A program made the translations under genes and the position numbers. Of a stretch of 64,000 nucleotides of DNA, positions 18,290-26,178 are shown in pieces (within the stretch, counting starts at the first letter, position 1; each line of letters starts with the position of its first letter). The notes under the pieces were generated by a model, which saw only the letters and a list, made by a program, of their open reading frames with translations, was not told where the DNA came from and searched no databases. Source of the DNA: SMWN01 sp965221455 (lineage in GTDB: Bacteria; Pseudomonadota; Gammaproteobacteria; Eutrophobiales; Eutrophobiaceae); assembly GCA_965221455.1 (NCBI GenBank), contig OZ244890.1, positions 744,001 through 808,000 on the forward strand. The letters run 5' to 3'.

Positions 18290-18745
18290 TCACAATACCG
18301 CTAGAGTACTCCAAATTATTAACAGTTACCTCATCAAACGATGGATCACTCCATCATGAATCCATTACCCTGATTCGCAGCATCACCGCTGCTATTACCC
18401 ACATTAAGGACGACCACTTATCCATAGCCCTTGCCATACTAGCAGTTACATCATCGAAAGTTAAGTCATCAAGCGATGAACCACCTGGGGCAGTACTAAG
18501 CAAGCCCGTAGCGTCACGAGTACCAAACGGATACCGGTCAATCACGAGTCCATCGCCCGCATCCATGAACCCGGCATTCTCATCGGTATTATCTGTAGTC
18601 GTCATACCGCCGCCAGCCAGTACGTACGGCAGTCATTGTCTGTCCCACAACTTGAGCCATAACCACGCAGCCACAAAGGAGCGGTCTCAGCAACATAATT
18701 TTCAACAGCCTCATTCTCACCGTCAACCTCATTACTCCGCTACCC
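18290..18745 (-). pseudogene. Decayed copy of a dockerin-like surface protein
   Basis: On the minus strand, 18645-18740 keeps a signal-peptide-like stretch (RMRLLKIMLLRPLLCG) related to those of the genes at 18146 and 22476. It then jumps frame, and 18420-18600 reads DGLVIDRYPFGTRDATGLL and DLTFDDVTAS, clearly related to the RYLFGIRDAAGLLDT repeats of the neighbours. A further frame change leads to GDAANQGNGFMM and a stop, then PSFDEVTVNNLE near 18300. The middle of the protein is missing and at least two frames are needed, so this is a remnant. The upstream 18747-18840 also resembles the leader regions of the sister genes. Confidence 0.7.
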
Positions 18746-18862
18746 TCGTCAAGGTTACAGGAGATGACAAGCCCGCACCACCCGTAAAAAGACAAATTCT
18801 GTCACACTTTCTGCCACAATTGACATCTACGATTGATTATGATGCATATCTATATCACCCAT

Positions 18863-21760
18863 TTACCGCCTCCGCCTCCCCAAAAGCTCCTCAATATTCG
18901 CCGTTACCGCACCGAACGATGGATTGCCCGGGATAGCCGCGAGCAAGCCTCCAGCATCGCGAATACCAACGAAGTAGCGGAATATTATGAGACCATCATT
19001 TTGATTCGCAGCGCCGCCACTATTATCCACATCAAGACGACCGCTAGCCACAGCCCGCGCAATATTATCCCTTACCACACGACGCAACCATGGACTCACC
19101 CCAGTAGTATCAAACAAGCCCGCAGCATCACGAAGACCAAACAGGTACCGACCTATCATCAGACCATCCATCTGATTCACAGGTCCGCCGCTGCCATCCA
19201 CATCAAGATTAACCGCCAGCCTCGTAATGGCCACGCCCGGCACCGGCGTGTCGTTATCCGTGACACCTACAGTCACGGCGGTCGGAGTCAGCGCAGCATA
19301 GTCCGCATCACCGCTGCTCACCGTATGACTCAGTTGCACACCGCTTTCGCTGATCACATTATCGTCCTCAGCACCCGACACCGTCACGGTTTGGGCTGTA
19401 TTCCAGTTATTCCTGGCAAAGGTCAGCGGCGGGGGCACGGTCACAGAGGGATTGTCACTGGTCACGGTAATCGTCACATTCTGCATCGGTCGGCTGCCCA
19501 GCTGCAGGTTATAATCGCTGCTGCCCCCTTCGGTCACATTCAGCGTGGGCGGCGACACTCGCACGCTTGGCGTGTCGTTATCCGTGACACTTACAGTCAC
19601 GGCGGTCGGAGTCAGCGCAGCATAGCCCCTATCACCGCTCCTCACCGTATGACTCAGTTGCACACCGCTTTCGCTGATCACATTAATGTCCTCAGCACCT
19701 GTCACCGTCACCGTCTGCGCCTGATTCCAGTTATTCCTGTCAAAGGTCAGCGGCGAGGTCGCGGTCACAGCGGCATTGTCACTCGTCACGGTAATCGTGA
19801 CAGCACGCATCGGTCGGGTATCCAGGCTCAACGTATACTCGCCGCCAGGACCGCCCTCGTTGACCGCCAGCCTCGTCGGACTCACGGTCACGCCCGGCGT
19901 GTCGTTATCCGTGACACTTACAGTCACGGCGGTCGGAGTCAGCCCAGCATAGTCCGCATCACCGCTGCTCACCGTATGACTCAGTTGCACACCGCTTTCG
20001 CTGATCTCATTATTGTCCTCAGCACCCGTCACCGTCACGGTTTGGGCTGTATTCCAGTTATTCCTGGCAAAGGTCAGCGGCGGGGGCACGGTCACAGAGG
20101 GATTGTCACTGGTCACGGTAATCGTCACATTCTGCATCGGTCGGCTGCCCAGCTGCAGGTTATAATCGCTGCTGCCCCCTTCGGTCACATTCAGCGTGGG
20201 CGGCGACACCCGCACGCTTGGCGTGTCGTTATCCGTGACAGTCACGTTGACGGCGCTGACGGCTATTGCATTGTAGCTGTTGTCCGCACTTGTCACCGTA
20301 TGCCTCAGTTGCACACCGCTTTCGTTAGTCGCATTGTCGTCCTCAGCACCCGACACCGTCACGGTTTGGGCTGTATTCCAGTTATTCCTGGCAAAGGTCA
20401 GCGGCGGGGGCACGGTCACAGAGGGATTGTCACTGGTCACGGTAATCGTCACATTCTGCATCGGTCGGCTGCCCAGCTGCAGGTTATAATCGCTGCTGCC
20501 CCCTTCGGTCACATTCAGCGTGGGCTGCGACACCCGCACGCTTGGCGTGTCGTTATCCGTGACACTTACAGTCACGGCGGTCGGAGTCAGCGCAGCATAG
20601 CCCCTATCACCGCTCCTCACCGTATGACTCAGTTGCACACCGCTTTCGTTAGTCGCATTATCGTCCTCAGCACCCGACACCGTCACGGTTTGGGCTGTAT
20701 TCCAGTTATTCCTGTCAAAGGTCAGCGGCGGGGGCACGGTCACAGAGGGATTGTCACTGGTCACGGTAATCGTCACATTCTGCATCGGTCGGCTGCCCAG
20801 CTGCAGGTTATAATCGCTGCTGCCCCCTTCGGTCACATTCAGCGTGGGCGGCGACACCCGCACGCTTGGCGTGTCGTTATCCGTGACAGTCACGTTGACG
20901 GCGCTGACGGCTATTGCATTGTAGCTGTTGTCCGCACTTATCACCGTATGCCTCAGTTGCACACCGCTTTCGTTAGTCGCATTATCGTCCTCAGCACCCG
21001 ACACCGTCACGGTTTGGGCTGTATTCCAGTTATTCCTGGCAAAGGTCAGCGGCGGGGGCACGGTCACAGAGGGATTGTCACTGGTCACGGTAATCGTCAC
21101 ATTCTGCATCGGTTGGCTGCCCAGCTGCAGGTTATAATCGCTGCTGCCCCCTTCGGTCACATCCAGCGTGGGCTGCGACACCCGCACGCTTGGCGTGTCG
21201 TTATCCGTGACACTTACAGTCACGGCGATCGGAGTCAGCGCAGCATAGTCCGCATCACCGCTGCTCACCGTATGACTCAGTTGCACACCGCTTTCGCTGA
21301 TCACATTATTGTCCTCAGCACCTGTCACCGTCACCGTCTGCGCCTGATTCCAGTTATTCCTGTCAAAGGTCAGCGGCGAGGTCGCGGTCACAGCGGCATT
21401 GTCACTCGTCACGGTAATCGTGACAGCACGCATCGGTCGGGTATCCAGGCTCAACGTATACTCGCCGCCAGGACCGCCCTCGTTGACCGCCAGCCTCGTC
21501 GGACTCACGGTCACGCCCGGCGTGTCGTTATCCGTGACACCTACAGTCACGGCGGTCGGAGTCAGCGCAGCATAGTCCGCATCACCGCTGCTCACCGTAT
21601 GCCTCAGTTGCACACCGCTTTCGTTAGTCGCATTATCGTCCTCAGCACCCGACACCGTCACGGTTTGGGCTGTATTCCAGTTATTCCTGGCAAAGGTCAG
21701 CGGCGGAGGCACGGTCACAGAGGGATTGTCACTGGTCACGGTAATCGTCACATTCTGCAT
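18863..21760 (-). CDS. Calx-beta-like repeat protein with C-terminal dockerin-like repeats (main part of a frameshifted gene)
   Basis: This 965-codon frame continues the protein begun at 22476. It consists of about eight tandem ~108-residue units, each of the form VRVSPPTLNVTEGGSSDY ... VTITVTSDN ... LTFARNNWN ... ESGVQLSHTV ... VTDNDTP, resembling Calx-beta-like beta-sandwich repeats of extracellular proteins. The C terminus has two dockerin/EF-hand-like units (NLDVDGSGGPVNQMDGLMI, RYLFGLRDAAG; RLDVDNSGGAANQNDGLII, RYFVGIRDAGG) with Asp/Asn-rich calcium-loop patterns. The open frame has no natural start: the Met at 21760 is inside a repeat. Adding one C in the C4 tract near 21797-21800 would fuse it to the signal peptide and cohesin-like domain upstream, giving a protein of about 1200 residues. 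The long antisense frame across it is an artefact. Confidence 0.7.
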   Translation of the reverse strand: MQNVTITVTSDNPSVTVPPPLTFARNNWNTAQTVTVSGAEDDNATNESGVQLRHTVSSGDADYAALTPTAVTVGVTDNDTPGVTVSPTRLAVNEGGPGGEYTLSLDTRPMRAVTITVTSDNAAVTATSPLTFDRNNWNQAQTVTVTGAEDNNVISESGVQLSHTVSSGDADYAALTPIAVTVSVTDNDTPSVRVSQPTLDVTEGGSSDYNLQLGSQPMQNVTITVTSDNPSVTVPPPLTFARNNWNTAQTVTVSGAEDDNATNESGVQLRHTVISADNSYNAIAVSAVNVTVTDNDTPSVRVSPPTLNVTEGGSSDYNLQLGSRPMQNVTITVTSDNPSVTVPPPLTFDRNNWNTAQTVTVSGAEDDNATNESGVQLSHTVRSGDRGYAALTPTAVTVSVTDNDTPSVRVSQPTLNVTEGGSSDYNLQLGSRPMQNVTITVTSDNPSVTVPPPLTFARNNWNTAQTVTVSGAEDDNATNESGVQLRHTVTSADNSYNAIAVSAVNVTVTDNDTPSVRVSPPTLNVTEGGSSDYNLQLGSRPMQNVTITVTSDNPSVTVPPPLTFARNNWNTAQTVTVTGAEDNNEISESGVQLSHTVSSGDADYAGLTPTAVTVSVTDNDTPGVTVSPTRLAVNEGGPGGEYTLSLDTRPMRAVTITVTSDNAAVTATSPLTFDRNNWNQAQTVTVTGAEDINVISESGVQLSHTVRSGDRGYAALTPTAVTVSVTDNDTPSVRVSPPTLNVTEGGSSDYNLQLGSRPMQNVTITVTSDNPSVTVPPPLTFARNNWNTAQTVTVSGAEDDNVISESGVQLSHTVSSGDADYAALTPTAVTVGVTDNDTPVPGVAITRLAVNLDVDGSGGPVNQMDGLMIGRYLFGLRDAAGLFDTTGVSPWLRRVVRDNIARAVASGRLDVDNSGGAANQNDGLIIFRYFVGIRDAGGLLAAIPGNPSFGAVTANIEELLGRRRR

Positions 21761-21850
21761 CGGTTGGCTGCCCAGCTGCAGGTTATAATCGCTGCTGCCC
21801 CTTCGGTCACATTCAGCGTGGGCTGCGACACCCGCACGCCCGCTGTTATC
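19251..21850 (-). repeat. Tandem coding repeat, period 324-327 bp
   Basis: The plus-strand string TCGTTATCCGTGAC recurs at about 19251, 19575, 19902, 20226, 20550, 20874, 21198 and 21525, giving spacings of 324 or 327 bp (108 or 109 codons). Adjacent units are nearly identical over long stretches. Two unit types (SPPTLNVTEGGSSDYNLQL and SPTRLAVNEGGPGGEYTL) alternate irregularly, suggesting duplication and exchange of units. Confidence 0.95.
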
Positions 21851-22476
21851 TGGGAAGAACCATTGACTACTGCTCTAATCCCGGTAGGCGTCCGGTCGTT
21901 TTGCCCAGGGGCTGTACTGAACCCGATGGTGGACGTGCTAACGCTAGCAGCGTCACTCCATCTAAAGGTAGCTGTAAAGAGTCTGACGGGAGAATTCTTA
22001 AATATTTCGCTGAAGGCACCTCCCCAAGCAGGAGTCAGCACCCTGGTTGTTGCAGCAATCCCATCATCAAAGTCTATACCTGATATACCACCTGTTTCCG
22101 GGTCGCCACCTCCTGTGTTGATGAAGTGTGACGCATTAGTGGGATTGAATCCCCTCACCCGCACCACATTACTCGCACTCACAAAAGTCATCACGGTCGG
22201 ATCGTAATGCAATGCCATCCGAAAAGCACCTACCCCTTTATTCGGAGTCTGACCGTAATACACATCTATCGTGAAGTCACCACCATCGGTATTATCTATG
22301 GTAGTCATACTACCACTAGCCGGTATGGCAGTAGGCGTAGCGGTACCACCCGCCAACCCCCATACTGTCTGTTCCACTTGAGCCACAGCCATGCCGCTAT
22401 AAAGCAGCGGCATCAGCAATATAATTTTTAATATCCTTGTCCTTGTCCTTGTCCTTGTTTTCATTATCAATCTCAT
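21748..22476 (-). CDS. N-terminal part of the Calx-beta/dockerin surface protein (signal peptide and cohesin-like domain)
   Basis: 242 codons. A signal peptide (KIILLMPLLYSGMAVAQ) is preceded by a short Thr-Arg run encoded by a CTTGTC repeat at about 22434-22458. A cohesin-like domain follows (FTIDVYYGQ, VGAFRMALHYDPTVM, GGGDPETGGISGIDFDDGI). The frame then enters the first Calx-beta-like repeat (VRVSQPTLNVTEG) and goes wrong: sister repeats have C5 in this codon context, here there is C4 (near 21797-21800), giving AAAIITCSW and a stop. The body of the protein continues in the frame ending at 18863. The first ~210 codons match the gene at 18146 almost base for base over long stretches. Confidence 0.72.
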   Translation of the reverse strand: MRLIMKTRTRTRTRILKIILLMPLLYSGMAVAQVEQTVWGLAGGTATPTAIPASGSMTTIDNTDGGDFTIDVYYGQTPNKGVGAFRMALHYDPTVMTFVSASNVVRVRGFNPTNASHFINTGGGDPETGGISGIDFDDGIAATTRVLTPAWGGAFSEIFKNSPVRLFTATFRWSDAASVSTSTIGFSTAPGQNDRTPTGIRAVVNGSSQITAGVRVSQPTLNVTEGAAAIITCSWAANRCRM

Positions 22477-22589
22477 TTAAAAATTACAGGAAACGATAGG
22501 CTCGCTATCCATGAAAAACAACTTTCGTCGCAATTATATTTCACATCTATTTACTCGTCAATGTACTTACTATTTTGAAGAGCCTTCTA

Positions 22590-22935
22590 AATACTGCAAG
22601 CGTGCTCCAATCATTAGCAGTTACTCATCAAACGATGGATCATCCAGGTATAGGCATCACAAATACCAAGCAGGCACCGATCAAATCATGAACCCATCAC
22701 TCTGATCCTCAGCACCACCGCTATCATCCACATCAGAACGAACACTATCCATATCTCTCGCCGTATTAACAGCTACATCATCAAAAGTTAAGTCATCCAA
22801 GCGATGGACCACCCGGGACAGTATCAAGCGAGCTCGTAGCACCACGAATACCAAACGGGTACCGGACCGGACCCGGCCCGATCACGAATTCATCGCTCTC
22901 ATCCATAAGCCCAGCATTTTCATTGGTGTTATTCT
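22590..22935 (-). pseudogene. Second decayed dockerin-like remnant
   Basis: Minus-strand translation in several frames gives NTNENAGLMDESDEFVI, RYPFGIRGATSSLDTVPGG, TFDDVAVNTARDMDS, DVDDSGGAEDQSDGFMI and a terminal DPSFDE. These match, in order, the remnant at 18290-18600 and the intact dockerin-like ends of the neighbouring genes. Stops and frame changes interrupt it and no start or repeat region is left. It abuts the stop codon of the gene ending at 22929. Confidence 0.7.
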
Positions 22936-25793
22936 AATGCCCCGATATTCGCCGTTACCGCACTGAACGATGGATTGCCCGGGATAGTATCAAGCAAGCC
23001 CGCAGCGTCACGAATACCAAACAGGTACCGACCTATCATCAGACCATCACTCTGATTCGCAGCACCACCGCTGCCATCCACATCAAGACGACCACTGGCC
23101 ACAGCCCGCGCAATATTCGCCGTTACCGCATCAAACGATGGACTCCCCGGGATAGTATCAAGCAAGCCCACATTGTCACGAATACCAAACAGGTACCGGC
23201 CTATCATCAGACCATCACTCTGATTCGCATCGCCGCCGCTGCCATCCACATCAAGATCGACCTCCGAAACAGTCACAACCACGGCGTCCGGTGTCACCGT
23301 CGCATAGCGCGTATCGCTGCTGCTCACCGTATGCGTGAGTCTAACCCGCTCGCTGTTCGTATCAGCGTCCCGAATACCCGTCACCATCACCGTCTTGAGC
23401 ATGTTAAAGTCGTCTGTGGTAAAGGTCAGTGACGTGGGGCTGACGGTCGCCGCACCCATGTCATCACTCGTCACCATCACCGTCACCGCGTGCGTCGGCG
23501 GGGTATCCAGTACCAGCGTATAGCTGCCGGTACTGCCCTCGCCGACCGTCAGCGCAGTCGGCGTCACGCTCACGCCCACTGTGTCATTATCCGTCACACT
23601 CACCACCACAGGGGCTGGTGTGATGACTGCATAAGCGGTGTCTGTGCTGGTCACTGCATGCGTCACATTCACCGTCTCACTACGCGCATTTCCATCCTCA
23701 ACACCCATCACCGTCACCATTTGTGGGGTGTTCCAATCATCTCTGGCAAACGGCAGGCTCGCAGGATTCACAACCGCAGCCACATTGTCACTCGCCACCG
23801 CTATCCTGACACCAGAGGACGGCTGGGCCGTTAACACCACAGCGTAGGTGCCCATACCACCTTCAGCCACCATCAACGTTGTCGGCGTCACCGTCACGCC
23901 GGCAACACCAGGCGCATCGTCATCCATCACGGTCACAGTCACATCAGCAATCCTCACGCCTTCTGTGATGATACTGTTGTAGGGAGTATCCAAGCTTGTC
24001 GATCTATGGCTTAGGCGCACAGTTTCATCCCTCAAATCATTATCCTGCTGAGTCCTCACGGTCACCGTTTGAGGTCTGTTCCAATTCGCTCTGGTAAACC
24101 TTAAAAACGAAGTCCCGGACGCTGCACCTGCATCGTCACTGATTACTTCAATCGCCACACTGAACCGCGGCTGACTATTCAAAACAAGCGTATACGTCGC
24201 CATCACACCTTCTCTAATCATCAGCGCAGTCGGTGTCACCGTCACACCCACCATATCGTTGTCTCTCACCGTCACACCTACGGGGTCAACCGCTAAACTA
24301 TTATAAGCAACGTCTATGCTCCTCACCGTATGGCTTAGACGCAAGGAGTGCTGGGTAATCGCATCAGCATCCTCGACACCCCTCACGGTCACTGTCTGGG
24401 CTGTATCCCAGTCAGTCTGAGTAAACCTTAGCAACGCTGTCGCTGTCACTACGTTGGTATTGTTACTCGTCACCCCAATGGATACATCAGTTCTCGGAGG
24501 ACTATTCAAAACCAACGTATAACTGGCGGTGCCGCCTTCGTCGACAGTTAGCATGGCCTGGCTTACCGTCACGCCTGCATTACCCATCTCATCATCCGTC
24601 ACGGTCACGATCACCGCAGAAACCCCCACATCATCGTAATCAGGGTCTGTGCTGGTCGCCGCATGCGTCACACGCACAGTCTCATCACTCGCATCCGCAT
24701 CCTCAATACCCCTCACAGTCACCGTCTGGGCCATATTCCAGTTACCTGTGGTAAACATCAGCGGGGTTGCCGGGACGGTCGCAGCACCTATATCCCCACT
24801 GCTCACCGCAATCCTGACTTCATCAGTCGGCAGAGTATTCAGCACCACGGTGTAGGTACCCGTGCCGCCTTCATTAATCATCCTGGTTGTCGGTGTCACG
24901 GTCACCCCGACCGTGTCGTTATCCGTCACGGTCACGGCCACCGCAGAAACCGCCACACCCGCATAATCAGTGTCTGTGCTGGTCGCCGCATGCGTCAGGT
25001 TCACCCGCTCACCGACCGTATTGGCATCCTCAACACCCATCACCGTCACCTCCTGGGCTGTGTCCCAGTTATCTGTGGTAAACATCAAGCTCTCAGGATT
25101 GACACCCGCAGCCACATTGTCACTCGTCACCGCAATCCTGACTTCGTGAGTCGGCTCGGTATTCAGCTCCACGGTATAGGTGCCCGTACCACCTTCAGCC
25201 ACCGCCAACATCCGCGACATCACGGTCACACCCGCCGTGTCGTCATCCATCACGGTCACCGTCACATCAGAAACCTCCGCATTATTGTAAGCAGGGTCTG
25301 TGCTGGTCGCCGCATGCATCACACGCACAGTCTCATCACTCGCATCCGCATCCTGTACACCCGTCACAGTTACCGTTTGTGGCCTATTCCAGTTACCTGT
25401 GGTAAACCTCAGCAAGGTTGTGACGGTCGCCACACCTATATCATCACTGCTCACCGCAATCCTGACATCGTTAGTCGGCTCGCTATTCAGTTCCACGGTG
25501 TAGGTACCCGTACCACCTTCAGTCACCGTCCTGATGGTCGGTGTCACGGTCACACCTTGCATGTCGTCATCTGTCACGGTTGTCACCGCAGAAATCGCCA
25601 CACCATTGTAAGCAGCGTCTCCGCTGATCGCGCTATAAGTCAAGCGCACAGTCTCATCGTCCGCATCATTATCTTGTGAACCCGTCACAGTCACGGTTCT
25701 TGCTATGTTCCAGTTATGCATGTCAAACGATAGCCCCGTCGGGGACTCCGTCACAGCACCGTCATTAGTTATTACTAAAAACAATAAAAACAA
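22929..25793 (-). CDS. Calx-beta-like repeat protein with dockerin-like C terminus (main part of a frameshifted gene)
   Basis: 954 codons holding about seven and a half ~105-residue units (GVTVTPTTRMINEGGTGTY ... VRIAVSSDD ... LMFTTGNWN ... VTVTDDD). They are more divergent from each other than those of the sister gene. Two dockerin-like repeats close the protein (DLDVDGSGGDANQSDGLMI, RYLFGIRDNVGLLDTIPG; RLDVDGSGGAANQSDGLMI, RYLFGIRDAAGLLDTIPG), separated by SFDAVTANIARAVASG. The apparent TTG start at 25793 is inside the first repeat; the true start is the signal peptide at 25986 in another frame, joined by a shift in the T-rich tract near 25778-25792. It is probably a secreted, calcium-binding adhesive or scaffold-type protein. 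Confidence 0.68.
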   Translation of the reverse strand: MFLLFLVITNDGAVTESPTGLSFDMHNWNIARTVTVTGSQDNDADDETVRLTYSAISGDAAYNGVAISAVTTVTDDDMQGVTVTPTIRTVTEGGTGTYTVELNSEPTNDVRIAVSSDDIGVATVTTLLRFTTGNWNRPQTVTVTGVQDADASDETVRVMHAATSTDPAYNNAEVSDVTVTVMDDDTAGVTVMSRMLAVAEGGTGTYTVELNTEPTHEVRIAVTSDNVAAGVNPESLMFTTDNWDTAQEVTVMGVEDANTVGERVNLTHAATSTDTDYAGVAVSAVAVTVTDNDTVGVTVTPTTRMINEGGTGTYTVVLNTLPTDEVRIAVSSGDIGAATVPATPLMFTTGNWNMAQTVTVRGIEDADASDETVRVTHAATSTDPDYDDVGVSAVIVTVTDDEMGNAGVTVSQAMLTVDEGGTASYTLVLNSPPRTDVSIGVTSNNTNVVTATALLRFTQTDWDTAQTVTVRGVEDADAITQHSLRLSHTVRSIDVAYNSLAVDPVGVTVRDNDMVGVTVTPTALMIREGVMATYTLVLNSQPRFSVAIEVISDDAGAASGTSFLRFTRANWNRPQTVTVRTQQDNDLRDETVRLSHRSTSLDTPYNSIITEGVRIADVTVTVMDDDAPGVAGVTVTPTTLMVAEGGMGTYAVVLTAQPSSGVRIAVASDNVAAVVNPASLPFARDDWNTPQMVTVMGVEDGNARSETVNVTHAVTSTDTAYAVITPAPVVVSVTDNDTVGVSVTPTALTVGEGSTGSYTLVLDTPPTHAVTVMVTSDDMGAATVSPTSLTFTTDDFNMLKTVMVTGIRDADTNSERVRLTHTVSSSDTRYATVTPDAVVVTVSEVDLDVDGSGGDANQSDGLMIGRYLFGIRDNVGLLDTIPGSPSFDAVTANIARAVASGRLDVDGSGGAANQSDGLMIGRYLFGIRDAAGLLDTIPGNPSFSAVTANIGALE

Positions 25794-25986
25794 ATGTTGT
25801 CGGCGGACTATTCAGAACCAGCGTGTAACTACCCGTGCCACCTTCAGCAACAGTCAGTTCGGTCGGAGAAATCGTCACGCCTGCGGTTTGTGCAAATGTC
25901 TGCGCGGCAAAAAAACAGTTCAGCACTGCCAGGAGCGGTACATTTAGAGCGGAGGGACGACCCATCATGTTATTCAGCATCGACAC
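25765..25986 (-). CDS. N-terminal fragment of the second Calx-beta/dockerin protein
   Basis: 73 codons: a signal peptide (VPLLAVLNCFFAAQTFAQ) and the opening of a Calx-beta-like repeat (GVTISPTELTVAEGGTGSY, LVLNSPPTTFV), then a stop. The sister repeats continue with a VTSNN-like strand, which is found in the adjacent frame as VITNDGAVTESPTGLSF. The break lies in a tandem TTGTTTTTA-TTGTTTTTA sequence on the minus strand, a slippage-prone site. Unlike the gene at 22476, this protein has no cohesin-like domain: repeats start right after the signal peptide. Confidence 0.65.
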   Translation of the reverse strand: MSMLNNMMGRPSALNVPLLAVLNCFFAAQTFAQTAGVTISPTELTVAEGGTGSYTLVLNSPPTTFVFIVFSNN

Positions 25987-26178
25987 GTTCCGCCATCAGT
26001 TCCACAATATAATAATATCCAACATTTATAATGCCACATGCTTTCACTGGCAAACCTCCACTTATGATGTCCATCACCGTCGCATTCCACGCCGTTTGAT
26101 ATTCGACCGGCAGCTATTCACCATTGCACGACTGAGACGACAGATGGGGGCATCGAAAAAACCTGCGACCACCGGGAC

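Noticed and set aside
19251..21850. Regularly spaced repeats suggesting a CRISPR array
   Set aside because: The unit is 324 bp, coding throughout, with near-identical whole units rather than short repeats with unique spacers, and no cas gene is near.
18833..22207. 1124-codon plus-strand frame antisense to the Calx-beta repeat gene
   Set aside because: It exists because the repeat period is a multiple of three, which keeps an antisense frame open. Its product is His/Arg-rich with no signal or domain, whereas the minus strand gives coherent secreted repeat domains.
24663..25679. 338-codon plus-strand frame antisense to the second repeat gene
   Set aside because: Same cause: an antisense shadow of a repetitive coding sequence, very rich in His and Arg, with no domain.
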